From NCBI GenBank assembly GCA_019694735.1, contig JAIBBJ010000123.1, forward strand, positions 1 to 41,778: a stretch of 41,778 nt of DNA. The letters run 5' to 3'. The stretch comes from Gemmatimonadaceae bacterium (GTDB taxonomy: Bacteria; Gemmatimonadota; Gemmatimonadetes; Gemmatimonadales; Gemmatimonadaceae). Position numbers and translations under genes: made by a program. Positions 7,558-16,629 of this stretch are shown one piece after another (position 1 is the stretch's first letter; each line of letters starts with the position of its first letter). Under the pieces are notes generated by a model. It worked only from the letters and a program-made list of their open reading frames with translations. It had not been told where the DNA came from and ran no database searches.

Positions 7558-9183
7558 ATGACGTCCCGCCGCGACTTCCTCGCCCAGACCGGACTCGCCG
7601 CCGGTGCCGTCGCGCTCGCCGCGCGCCGCGCCGATGCCGCCGGCATCCGCTCGCCGATCCTCAACGAGCGCACCGAACCCGATCCGCAGGTGAAGGTCCT
7701 CCTCATGGAGGCCCTCAACGCCGCCAAGCTCGCCGGCGCCTCGTGGGCCGACGCGCGCATCCAGCGACAGCGCCGCCAGAACCTCGGCACGCGCGAGCAG
7801 CAGGTCACCAACGTCGCCGACACCGACACCATCGGCTGCGGCGTCCGCGTCCTCGTGGACGGCACCTGGGGCTTCTCGGCGACACGCACCCTCACGAAGG
7901 ACGGCGTCGCGCGCGCCGCGCAGCGCGCGGTCTCGCTCGCCAAGGCCAACCGCGTGGCCCGCGAACGCATGGTGCGGCTCGCCCCCACCGCGGTCCACGC
8001 CAACAAGACCTGGAAGTCGAGCTACACCGTGGACCCGTGGTCCATCCCGGTGGAGGAGAAGGTCGCCCTGCTGATGGCAGCCAACGCCGAGGCGATGAAG
8101 GTCCGCAACATCCGCTTCGTGAACTCCAACCTCTCGTTCGTGAAGGAGGAGCGCTCGTACGCCAACAGCGAGGGCTCGCTCATCACGCAGGACGTGGTGC
8201 GGAGCTGGGTCACGATGAGCTGCACGGCGGTGAGCGACGACCGCACCGAGACCGCGACCCGCGGCCCCGAGGTGGTGCAGCCGATGGGCCGCGGCTGGGA
8301 GTACGTGCTCGAGAACGACATCGTGAGGAACGCGACCGTGTGGGCCGAGCAGGCGCGGGAGAAGCTCACCGCGAAGCCGGTCGAGGTGGGGAAGTGGGAC
8401 CTCATCCTCCACCCGTCGCAGCTCTTCCTCACGATCCACGAGTCCATCGCCCATCCCACCGAGCTCGACCGCGCGATGGGCTACGAGGCGAACTACGCCG
8501 GCACCTCGTTCATCGCGCCGCCGGAGACGGTGCTCGGCAAGCTCCGCCTCGGCCCCGACCACCTCACCATCCGCGGCGACCGCTCGCAGCCCAACGCGCT
8601 CGCGACGATCGGCTACGACGACGACGGGGTCCAGCCCGAGGACTTCGACATCATCCGCAACGGCATCTTCACCGACTACCAGACGAACCGCGAGCAGGCG
8701 GAGTGGCTGCGGCCCTGGTACGAGAAGCAGGGGATGCCGGTGCGCTCGCATGGCTGCTCGTACGCGCAGAGCTGGAGCGACGTCGCCTTCCAGCGGATGC
8801 CCAACGTCTCGATCGTCCCCGACCAGCGGAACGACCGCTCGCTCGACGACCTCGTCGCCGCGACCGACAAGGGGATCGTGATGATCGGGCGCTCGAGCTA
8901 CTCGATCGACCAGCAGCGGTACAACGCGCAGTTCGGCGCGCAGGTCTGCTACGAGGTGCGCGGCGGCAGGATCGTCGGCCAGCTCCGCGACGTGGCGTAC
9001 GTGATGCGCACGCCGGACTTCTGGAACTCGGTGGACCTCATCGGCGGGAAGTCGAGCTACGAGCTGGGCGGGACCTTCAACGACGGCAAGGGCCAGCCCG
9101 GCCAGTCGAACGCGGTGAGCCACGGCTGCCCGCCGGTGCGCTTCCGGAACATCAACGTCATCAACACGGGACGCACGCTGTGA
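7558..9183 (+). CDS. tldD: TldD-family metalloprotease, Tat-exported
   Basis: The 541-residue protein belongs to the TldD/PmbA family, whose paired subunits form a heterodimeric zinc protease with the active site on TldD. The metal motif is HESIAHPTELDRAMGYEANY: H294, E295 and H299 give the HExxxH signature. A late Cys in SHGCPPVRF (C524) is placed like the third metal ligand of TldD. The N-terminus MTSRRDFLAQTGLAAGAVAL is a twin-arginine signal (SRRDFL), so this copy is probably exported folded, unlike the cytoplasmic Escherichia coli enzyme. TldD/E cleaves unfolded peptides such as microcin B17 leader and CcdA. The stop overlaps the GTG start of the partner gene. Confidence 0.9.
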   Translation: MTSRRDFLAQTGLAAGAVALAARRADAAGIRSPILNERTEPDPQVKVLLMEALNAAKLAGASWADARIQRQRRQNLGTREQQVTNVADTDTIGCGVRVLVDGTWGFSATRTLTKDGVARAAQRAVSLAKANRVARERMVRLAPTAVHANKTWKSSYTVDPWSIPVEEKVALLMAANAEAMKVRNIRFVNSNLSFVKEERSYANSEGSLITQDVVRSWVTMSCTAVSDDRTETATRGPEVVQPMGRGWEYVLENDIVRNATVWAEQAREKLTAKPVEVGKWDLILHPSQLFLTIHESIAHPTELDRAMGYEANYAGTSFIAPPETVLGKLRLGPDHLTIRGDRSQPNALATIGYDDDGVQPEDFDIIRNGIFTDYQTNREQAEWLRPWYEKQGMPVRSHGCSYAQSWSDVAFQRMPNVSIVPDQRNDRSLDDLVAATDKGIVMIGRSSYSIDQQRYNAQFGAQVCYEVRGGRIVGQLRDVAYVMRTPDFWNSVDLIGGKSSYELGGTFNDGKGQPGQSNAVSHGCPPVRFRNINVINTGRTL

Positions 9184-10625
9184 GCACCCTCCGCCACCAT
9201 CCCGACGCCCCCACGCGGCGCCTCGCCCACGCCGAGGCTGCGCGGCACGGCGTGCTCGACGAGGCGCTGGTGCTCACGCGCGCCGAGTGCGAGGACATCG
9301 TCCAGCGTGCGCTCAAGCTCTCGAAGGCGGACGCCTGCCGCATCAACATCGGCTCGAGCTACCAGACGAACCTCCGCTTCGCCGACAACCAGATGTCCAC
9401 GTCCGGGATCTCGGACGACGCGACGGTCACCATCTCGTCGGTCTTCGGGCGGAAGCGGGCGAGCGTCACCATCAATGACGTGTCGCCGGAGGGGCTCGCC
9501 CGCGGGGTCGCGCAGTCGGAGGCGCTGGCGAAGCTCGCGCCCGACGACCCGGAGCTGATGCCGGAGCTCGGCGCGCAGGAGTACCAGGCGATCCCGGCGT
9601 GGTTCGACTCGACGGCGAACCTGAGCGCCGAGGACCGGGCGCGCGCGGCGCTGACGGCGCTGGAACCGGCGCGGAAGGCGCGCGACCTCACGGTCGCGGG
9701 GTTCATCGACTGCTCGGCGAATGCCACCGCGGTGGGGACCAGCGCGGGGTGCTTCGGCTACCATCGCTCCACCGGCGCCAACTACACGCTCACTGTGCGC
9801 ACCATCGACGGCACGGGCTCGGGGTGGGTGGGCGCGGACGAGAACGACTTCGCGCGGATCGACTTCGCCGGCATCGCGACGCGGGCGATCGAGAAGTCGC
9901 GCGCATCGCGCAACCCGCAGGCGATCGAGCCGGGCCGCTACACGGTGATCTTCGAACCGCAGGCGGTGAGCGACATCATCGGCTCGGTGCGCGGCGCGAT
10001 GAACGCGCGGTCGGCGGAGGAGGGACGCTCGCCGTTCAGCGTGCGGGGACCCAACGGCAACGGCACCAGGCTCGGCGAGCGGATCATGGATGCTCGCGTC
10101 ACGCTGCTCACCGACCCGGCCGACCCGCAGATCCTCGGCGCGCCGTTCGACGGCGAGGGGCTCCCGACGGGCCGGCAGGTGTGGGTCGAGAACGGGGTGC
10201 TGAAGCAGCTCGCGTACTCGCGCTTCTGGGCGTCGCGGAAGGGCGTGCAGCCCAACAGCGGCGGCGGGGGCGGCTTCGGCGGCGGCGGAGGCGGCGGCCT
10301 CAAGATGGCGTCGGGCGACTCGTCGATGGACGCGATGATCACGGGCGCCGAGCGCGCGGTGCTGGTGACGCGGCTCTGGTACCTGCGCGTGGTGGACAAC
10401 CGCACGCTGGTGTACACCGGCCTGACGCGCGACGGCACCTTCCTGGTGGAGAACGGGAAGGTGTCGCGGAGCATCAAGAACTTCCGGTTCAACGATTCGC
10501 CGCTCTTCCTGCTCTCCAACCTCACCGCGGTAGGCCAGTCGGTCCGGGTGGCGGAGGGCGGGAGCGTGGTGCCGGCGCTGATGGCGCGGGACTTCAACTT
10601 CACCAGCCTGAGCGACGCCGTCTGA
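9180..10625 (+). CDS. TldE/PmbA-family partner subunit
   Basis: The 481-residue protein starts at GTG 9180, sharing GTGA with the tldD stop. It has the PmbA/TldE fold (RINIGSSYQTNLRFADNQMS, SVRGAMNARSAEEGRSPFSV, GLTRDGTFLVENGKVSRSIK) but no HExxxH motif, so it is the non-catalytic half of the heterodimer. It has no signal peptide, so export would depend on TldD, or only TldD is exported. An unusual glycine tract (GGGGGFGGGGGGG, from about residue 360) replaces the segment that normally follows the conserved VLKQLAYSR strand. Such a tract could be a flexible linker. The next gene starts 18 bp downstream. Confidence 0.87.
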   Translation: MSTLRHHPDAPTRRLAHAEAARHGVLDEALVLTRAECEDIVQRALKLSKADACRINIGSSYQTNLRFADNQMSTSGISDDATVTISSVFGRKRASVTINDVSPEGLARGVAQSEALAKLAPDDPELMPELGAQEYQAIPAWFDSTANLSAEDRARAALTALEPARKARDLTVAGFIDCSANATAVGTSAGCFGYHRSTGANYTLTVRTIDGTGSGWVGADENDFARIDFAGIATRAIEKSRASRNPQAIEPGRYTVIFEPQAVSDIIGSVRGAMNARSAEEGRSPFSVRGPNGNGTRLGERIMDARVTLLTDPADPQILGAPFDGEGLPTGRQVWVENGVLKQLAYSRFWASRKGVQPNSGGGGGFGGGGGGGLKMASGDSSMDAMITGAERAVLVTRLWYLRVVDNRTLVYTGLTRDGTFLVENGKVSRSIKNFRFNDSPLFLLSNLTAVGQSVRVAEGGSVVPALMARDFNFTSLSDAV

Positions 10626-10643
10626 CCTCCGCCTGATCCCCAT

Positions 10644-11669
10644 GTGAGCACCCGGCATCCCTGGACCCGCTGGACCGACGACCGGCTCCTGCTGCTGCGC
10701 TTCAAGGACCTCGGGATCACGCTCGAGGGGACCTGGGTGCAGCGGTGCGTGGACGAGCTGCACCAGGAGCTCGACGACCGCGGGCTTCGGCTCAAGCCGC
10801 ACGTGTGGGTGAGCGACGAGTGGTTCTCGCCGGGCGGGGTGTCGGGGTTCGCGGTGCCGTTCTACCTGCTGCACCCGCGGCTCATGAAGCTCGAGAAGTC
10901 GCAGCTGATCGAGATCGAGGGCGGCACGTATCACGAGTGCATGAAGATCATGCGCCACGAGTGCGGCCATGCGATCCAGCACGGCTACCAGCTGCACCGC
11001 CGCCGGGAGTGGCAGCGCCTCTTCGGCCGCTCGTCGGAGCCCTACCCCGAGGCCTACCGCCCCAACCCCGCGAGCAAGCGCTACGTGCAGCACCTGCGAC
11101 GCTGGTACGCGCAGAGCCATCCCGACGAGGACTTCGCGGAGACGTTCGCGGTGTGGCTCCATCCGCGCAGCGGCTGGCGGAAGCGCTACGCCGGCTGGCC
11201 CGCGCTGCAGAAGCTCGAGTACGTGGACCGGCTGATGCACGAGCTCGCCGGCGTGGTGCCGTCGCACCGCAACCGCACGGTGGTGGACCCGCTGCGGTCG
11301 CTCTCGCGCACGCTGTTCGAGCACTACACGTACCGGCGCGCGATATATTCGGTCGAGTATCCCAGGCACTACGACGACGACTTGCACCGCCTCTTCTCCG
11401 ACGACCCGCGCCACCGCGCGCGCCCCTCGGCCGCCGGGTTCCTCCGCCGCCACCGCGCCGACATCCGGCGCATCGTCTCCCGCTGGACGGGCGAGTACCA
11501 GTTCTCGCTCGACCAGGTGCTGGAGGACATGATCGGCCGCTGCCGCGAGCTGCGGCTCCGCGTCGCCGGGCCCGAGCGCCAGCTGCTGACCGACTTCCTC
11601 GTGCTGCTCACCGCGCGCACGATGGGCTTCCTCGTCGGCCAGGGCCGCCGCGACTGGATCGCCGTATGA
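10644..11669 (+). CDS. Putative zinc-binding metallopeptidase
   Basis: The 341-residue protein has a zinc-peptidase site, MRHECGHAIQHGYQLHRR, with HExxH at H105, E106 and H109. About 60 residues later DEDFAETFAVWLHP (about residues 163-176) offers acidic residues for the third metal ligand, an arrangement seen in putative zinc-binding metallopeptidases (the Peptidase_Mx type). No signal peptide is visible, so it should be cytoplasmic. The start codon is GTG 10644. It is preceded by an ATG that reads ATG-TGA (10642-10647) in another frame. The gene sits 18 bp after tldE and overlaps the ATP-grasp gene by 4 nt, so the four genes look like one operon. Its substrate is unknown. Confidence 0.78.
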   Translation: MSTRHPWTRWTDDRLLLLRFKDLGITLEGTWVQRCVDELHQELDDRGLRLKPHVWVSDEWFSPGGVSGFAVPFYLLHPRLMKLEKSQLIEIEGGTYHECMKIMRHECGHAIQHGYQLHRRREWQRLFGRSSEPYPEAYRPNPASKRYVQHLRRWYAQSHPDEDFAETFAVWLHPRSGWRKRYAGWPALQKLEYVDRLMHELAGVVPSHRNRTVVDPLRSLSRTLFEHYTYRRAIYSVEYPRHYDDDLHRLFSDDPRHRARPSAAGFLRRHRADIRRIVSRWTGEYQFSLDQVLEDMIGRCRELRLRVAGPERQLLTDFLVLLTARTMGFLVGQGRRDWIAV

Positions 11670-12676
11670 AGCGGCTCACGATCCTCGTCCTCACGCACCC
11701 CGACCTCGTCCCGCCCGAGACGGACGGCGCGCTCTCGCCGCGCGAGGCGTTCGACGTGAAGACCGAGTACGACGTCGTCTCGACGCTCCGCGAGAGCGGC
11801 CACGACGTGCAGGTGCTCGGCGTGCAGTGGGAGCTCAAGCCGATCCGCGACGCGATCGAGTCGCTCAGGCCCGACATCGTCTTCAACCTGCTGGAGGAGT
11901 TCCACGGCGAGACGATGTACGACCAGAACGTCGTCAGCTACCTCGAACTCCTGAAGGTGAAGTACACCGGCTGCAACCCGCGCGGGCTGGTCCTCTCGCG
12001 CGGCAAGGCGACGTCGAAGAAGCTCCTCACCTACCACCGCATCCGCGTCCCCGACTTCGCGGTCTTCCCGATGGGGCGCAAGGTCCGCCGGCCGCGGCAC
12101 CTGCAGTTCCCGCTCATCGTGAAGTCGCTCATCGAGCACTCGTCGCTCGGCATCTCGCAGGCGTCGGTGGTGGAGACGGACGAGAAGCTCGCCGAGCGGG
12201 TGCGGTTCATCCACGAGCGGATCGGGACGGACGCGATCGCCGAGCAGTTCATCGCCGGGCGCGAGCTCTACGTGAGCGTGCTCGGCAACGACCGGCTGGC
12301 GGCGTTCACGCCGTGGGAGCTGGTGGTGCGCAAGCAGGACCCCGACGCGCCCCTCGTGGCCACGGCGAAGATGAAGCACGACCCCGACTACCAGGTGAAG
12401 AAGGGGATCGTGATCCACGCGGCGGAGCAGGTGCACCCGGAGGTGGAGGCGCGGCTGCTGCACGACAGCAAGCGCATCTACCGGATCCTCGAGCTCTCGG
12501 GCTACGCCCGGCTCGACTTCCGCCTCGACGAGGAGGGGCGCCCCTGGTTCCTCGAGGCGAACCCGAACCCGGACATCGCGCGCGAGGAGGAGTTCGCGCA
12601 GGCGGCGGCGCACGACGGGATCCCGTATCCCAAGCTGCTGGAGCGGATCGTGCGGCTGGGGTTGCGGCAGGACTGA
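11666..12676 (+). CDS. ATP-grasp ligase, D-Ala-D-Ala ligase-like
   Basis: The 336-residue protein has an ATP-grasp fold. The N-terminal lobe (LTILVLTHPDLVPPE) is followed by DIVFNLLEEFHGE, as in D-alanine-D-alanine ligase relatives. The nucleotide-binding and catalytic lobe contains LIVKSLIEHSSLGISQASVV and the metal-binding end DFRLDEEGRPWFLEANPNPD. These enzymes activate a carboxylate as acyl phosphate and join it to an amine or thiol. It is not the cell-wall enzyme, since a standard ddl is at 30649-31605. Its start overlaps the metallopeptidase stop (ATGA). The pairing of a peptidase with a ligase suggests work on a peptide or amino acid, but the product is not known. Confidence 0.83.
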   Translation: MKRLTILVLTHPDLVPPETDGALSPREAFDVKTEYDVVSTLRESGHDVQVLGVQWELKPIRDAIESLRPDIVFNLLEEFHGETMYDQNVVSYLELLKVKYTGCNPRGLVLSRGKATSKKLLTYHRIRVPDFAVFPMGRKVRRPRHLQFPLIVKSLIEHSSLGISQASVVETDEKLAERVRFIHERIGTDAIAEQFIAGRELYVSVLGNDRLAAFTPWELVVRKQDPDAPLVATAKMKHDPDYQVKKGIVIHAAEQVHPEVEARLLHDSKRIYRILELSGYARLDFRLDEEGRPWFLEANPNPDIAREEEFAQAAAHDGIPYPKLLERIVRLGLRQD

Positions 12677-12708
12677 GGGGCGCCGCCGCGCCCGCCGACC
12701 GCGAACGG

Positions 12709-13113
12709 TCAGCCCGCCGGCTGCGCCTCGCCCGTCGGCTGCGCGAAGATCACCGGGTTGCCGCCCGGCTCGCGCACCCCGATCTCGTGCATGCCGTAGA
12801 ACGTCGTCCGCCGCTCGGCGAACACCGGCGCGCCGGCCGTCGCCGCGATCACCGCATCGAGGTCGTCCACCTCGAGGAACAGGAACGTCCCGCCCATCGG
12901 CGCCGTCGCGATCGCCGGGTTGTCATCGGCGACGCTCGCCTGCGACTGGTACATCAGCTCGAGGCCGTCCTTCACGAGGATCGCGAAGCCGAGCCGGCCC
13001 CCGTGCGGCACGTCGGCGACCTTCACCCAGCCGAGCCGCTCCCAGAACGGGAGGCAGGGTTCGATCTCGGGGACCATGAGGACGGGCGTCAGGCGCTTGG
13101 CGACGTGCGGCAT
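12709..13113 (-). CDS. VOC-family (glyoxalase/bleomycin-resistance-like) protein
   Basis: The 134-residue protein has the beta-alpha-beta-beta-beta pattern of the vicinal oxygen chelate fold: RLTPVLMVPEIEPCLPFWER, GRLGFAILVKDGLELMYQS, GTFLFLEVDDLDAVIAA and VREPGGNPVIFAQP. The family includes dioxygenases, glyoxalases and drug-binding proteins, and the usual metal His/Glu set is not obvious, so function stays open. Start ATG 13113 is preferred because it places the first beta strand near the N-terminus; an upstream start near 13197 is possible. It ends 32 bp from the convergent ATP-grasp gene. Confidence 0.72.
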   Translation of the reverse strand: MPHVAKRLTPVLMVPEIEPCLPFWERLGWVKVADVPHGGRLGFAILVKDGLELMYQSQASVADDNPAIATAPMGGTFLFLEVDDLDAVIAATAGAPVFAERRTTFYGMHEIGVREPGGNPVIFAQPTGEAQPAG

Positions 13114-13197
13114 CGGGACCTCGGACACAGCGGAAGGACGGGCGCGGGAGGCGCCGCTGGCACGGCCGGCGTGCATCCCCGTGGCGGATGGCGCCAT

Positions 13198-13203
13198 TAA
13201 CTT
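13198..13203 (+). promoter_or_regulatory. -10-like TAACTT before VKOR
   Basis: TAACTT ends eight bases before ATG 13212. If this is the -10 box, the message would start almost at that ATG, which argues for the shorter VKOR protein and a nearly leaderless transcript. The same hexamer stands in the same position before mmsA. Confidence 0.4.
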
Positions 13204-13211
13204 ACCTCGCG

Positions 13212-13691
13212 ATGGACGACGCCGCCGCTCCGCCGCCGGGCCGCCACGGCCTCCTCGGACTCACCTACCGCCAGGTCACCGCGCTCATCGCGCTCGTGAA
13301 CCTGTTCGTGGCGACCTACCTGCACCTCTGGAAGATCGGGAAGGTCGGCGCGCTCGCATGCGGCGCGGGCGGCGGGTGCCACGTGGTGCAGTTCTCGCCG
13401 TGGAGCTGGTTCCTCGGCGTGGATGTCGCGCTGATCGGTGCGGTGGGGTACACGCTGATCCTGATCACCGCGCTCATCGGCTCGACCGGCGGCCGCGACG
13501 ATGCGCGCGGCCCGGCCGTGGCGCTCGCGGCACTGATCTGGCCGGCGTTCCTGTTCACGCTGCGGCTCAAGTACTACGAGTTCCTCGTGCTCCACAGCTT
13601 CTGCCCGTGGTGCGCGATCTCGGCGGTCTCCATCACCACGCTGAGCGTGCTCGCGTGGCTGGAGCTGCGGCGGACGCGGTCGGCGCGCTAG
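13212..13691 (+). CDS. Vitamin K epoxide reductase (VKOR) family membrane protein
   Basis: The 159-residue membrane protein has four or five hydrophobic helices. It carries both VKOR cysteine sets: CGAGGGCHVVQFSPWSWFLG near the loop before helix 2, and the CxxC active site in SFCPWCAIS. Bacterial VKOR reoxidises DsbA-like thiol oxidases with quinone to make disulfide bonds in the periplasm. No thioredoxin-like domain is fused. ATG 13188 would add eight residues (MAPLTYLA), but the TAACTT box lies between the two ATGs, so ATG 13212 is preferred. The gene is divergent from the VOC gene. Confidence 0.82.
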   Translation: MDDAAAPPPGRHGLLGLTYRQVTALIALVNLFVATYLHLWKIGKVGALACGAGGGCHVVQFSPWSWFLGVDVALIGAVGYTLILITALIGSTGGRDDARGPAVALAALIWPAFLFTLRLKYYEFLVLHSFCPWCAISAVSITTLSVLAWLELRRTRSAR

Positions 13692-13698
13692 CGTCACG

Positions 13699-13726
13699 CG
13701 CGCCGTGGGCGCGCCCACGGCGCGCC
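13699..13726. terminator. 28-bp perfect palindrome between VKOR and mmsA
   Basis: GCGCGCCGTGGG and its reverse complement flank CGCG, giving a perfect 28-bp palindrome just after the VKOR stop (13689-13691). No T-run follows. It can form a very strong hairpin and may end VKOR transcription or shield the mmsA promoter. Confidence 0.45.
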
Positions 13727-13730
13727 CGCA

Positions 13731-13750
13731 GTGCGCACGCAGTGCGCACA
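13731..13750. repeat. Direct repeat of AGTGCGCAC
   Basis: AGTGCGCAC occurs at 13731-13739 and again at 13742-13750, two bases apart, in the VKOR-mmsA spacer. Each unit contains the palindrome GTGCGCAC. It could be a protein-binding site, about 80 bp before mmsA. Confidence 0.35.
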
Positions 13751-13815
13751 CCGCACCCTCGCCCCGACGGCACGCGCACCGCACCGGCCGCGTGGCTCCG
13801 CCGCCCCGCCGGCGG

Positions 13816-13821
13816 TAACTT
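13816..13821 (+). promoter_or_regulatory. -10-like TAACTT before mmsA
   Basis: TAACTT ends six bases before ATG 13828 in an otherwise GC-only stretch. The position suggests a leaderless or near-leaderless mmsA message. No clear -35 is seen. Confidence 0.4.
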
Positions 13822-13827
13822 CGCGGG

Positions 13828-15324
<1,497 letters not shown>

Positions 15325-15363
15325 CGGGAGGCGCCGCCGGCGTGCCGGCCAGTTCGCCGGCCA

Positions 15364-15381
15364 GCGCGCCGACCGGCGCGC
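15364..15381. terminator. Hairpin between convergent mmsA and dmpA-like genes
   Basis: GCGCGCCG-AC-CGGCGCGC is an 8-bp inverted repeat three bases from the minus-strand stop at 15385, and 40 bp after the mmsA stop. It could serve both directions. No T-run. Confidence 0.4.
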
Positions 15382-15384
15382 CGT

Positions 15385-16629
15385 TCAGCGCACCGTGCGG
15401 CCGTACTTGCGCAGCGCGGCGAGCACGCGGTCGGCGGGGAGGCCGTACACGCGGGCGTGGTTCGCGCCCTCCATCGTCGGCGCGGCGAGCATCGCGTTGA
15501 CGATCGCCTCCTCGGTCGCCTGCATCGTCGCCTGGAAGAGCGGCGAGATGCGCGCGTTGGAGAGCATCGTCACCTGCGCGGAGTCGCGGCCCATCGGCGC
15601 GCTCGCGTTCGCGGTGGAGAAGGCGAGGAAGATGTCGCCCGATCCGTTCGACGCGTAACCGCCGGTGCGCGCGACGCCGAGCGAGACGCGCGTGGCGATG
15701 CGCTTGAGCTGGTGCGGCAGCAGCGGCGCGTCGGTCGCGACGATGGCGATGATCGAGCCGAACTCCTGCGGCTCGGCGGCGTCGTCGCGCGGCGCACCCG
15801 CGCCGCAGCGCGGCATCGCGCGGATGTCGGCGTCCGCCTCCGGCGGCACCGCGGCCGTGCGGCACTCGGCGAGGTCGGTGATCTCCTGCCCCACCGGCAC
15901 GCCGGCGATCATGAGGTTCCGCTGCAGGCCGAAGTTGCACTGCACGAGCACACCGACCGTGTAGCCGCCCTGCTCCGGCGGGAGCTTCCGCGACGCGGTG
16001 CCGATGCCGCCCTTGAAGCCGAGGCAGACCATGCCGGTCCCGCCGCCGACCGCGCCTTCGGTGACCGCACCGCCGTGCGCCGAGGTGATGGCCTCGCGCA
16101 CGTGCTCGGGCTTCACGTGGAAGCCGTTGATGTCGTTCAGCACACCGTCCCACGTCTCGGCCGCCACCGGCAGGCCCCACGGCTGGATCCCGGGCGTCCC
16201 GGCCTGCCACTGGAGGATGCCGTCGCGCACGACGCCGACGCTGTTGGTGTTGGTGATGCCGATCGGCCCCTCGAGGATGCCGCCCTCCTCGAGCCAGGTG
16301 GTGCCGGTCATCTCGCCGTTGCCGTTGAGCGTGAACCACGCCCCGAAGACGGGATCGTCCGCGCGCTGCCCGCGCGGATGCACGATGGTGACCCCGGTGC
16401 GCACGGGCCCCTGCCCCACCACGAGCGGCCCGGCTGCGCCGCGGATGATGGTGGCGTGCCCGACCTCGACACCGGCCACGTCGGTGATCGCATCGAACCG
16501 CCCCGGCGTCCCGCCGATGAGCGCCGAGATCCCGAGCTCCCGCGCCCGTGGCTGCCCCGAGTGCGTCGCCGTCGCCTGCGCGAGGAGGATCTGCGGCACC
16601 AACGCCAGCCCCACCACGAGCCCCCGCAT
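15385..16629 (-). CDS. DmpA/BapA-like (S58) aminopeptidase, exported
   Basis: The 414-residue protein belongs to peptidase family S58 (P1 family), N-terminal-nucleophile enzymes that cut themselves before a Ser. The expected site is EFG/SIIAIVATDAPLLPHQ, giving an alpha chain of residues 1-291 and a beta chain beginning at S292. Other family signs are DVAGVEVGHATI, GPIGITNTNSVG and GGTGMVCLGFKGG. A signal peptide (MRGLVVGLALVPQILLAQA) suggests the periplasm. Known members release N-terminal D-Ala/Gly (DmpA) or beta-alanine (BapA) from peptides. Its ATG overlaps the aminotransferase stop, so the two are co-translated. The neighbours favour beta-alanyl peptides as substrates. Confidence 0.85.
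   Translation of the reverse strand: MRGLVVGLALVPQILLAQATATHSGQPRARELGISALIGGTPGRFDAITDVAGVEVGHATIIRGAAGPLVVGQGPVRTGVTIVHPRGQRADDPVFGAWFTLNGNGEMTGTTWLEEGGILEGPIGITNTNSVGVVRDGILQWQAGTPGIQPWGLPVAAETWDGVLNDINGFHVKPEHVREAITSAHGGAVTEGAVGGGTGMVCLGFKGGIGTASRKLPPEQGGYTVGVLVQCNFGLQRNLMIAGVPVGQEITDLAECRTAAVPPEADADIRAMPRCGAGAPRDDAAEPQEFGSIIAIVATDAPLLPHQLKRIATRVSLGVARTGGYASNGSGDIFLAFSTANASAPMGRDSAQVTMLSNARISPLFQATMQATEEAIVNAMLAAPTMEGANHARVYGLPADRVLAALRKYGRTVR

Noticed and set aside
9057-11453. 798-codon minus-strand open frame opposite tldE and the metallopeptidase
   Set aside because: Spans several real genes on the other strand and has no recognisable domain.
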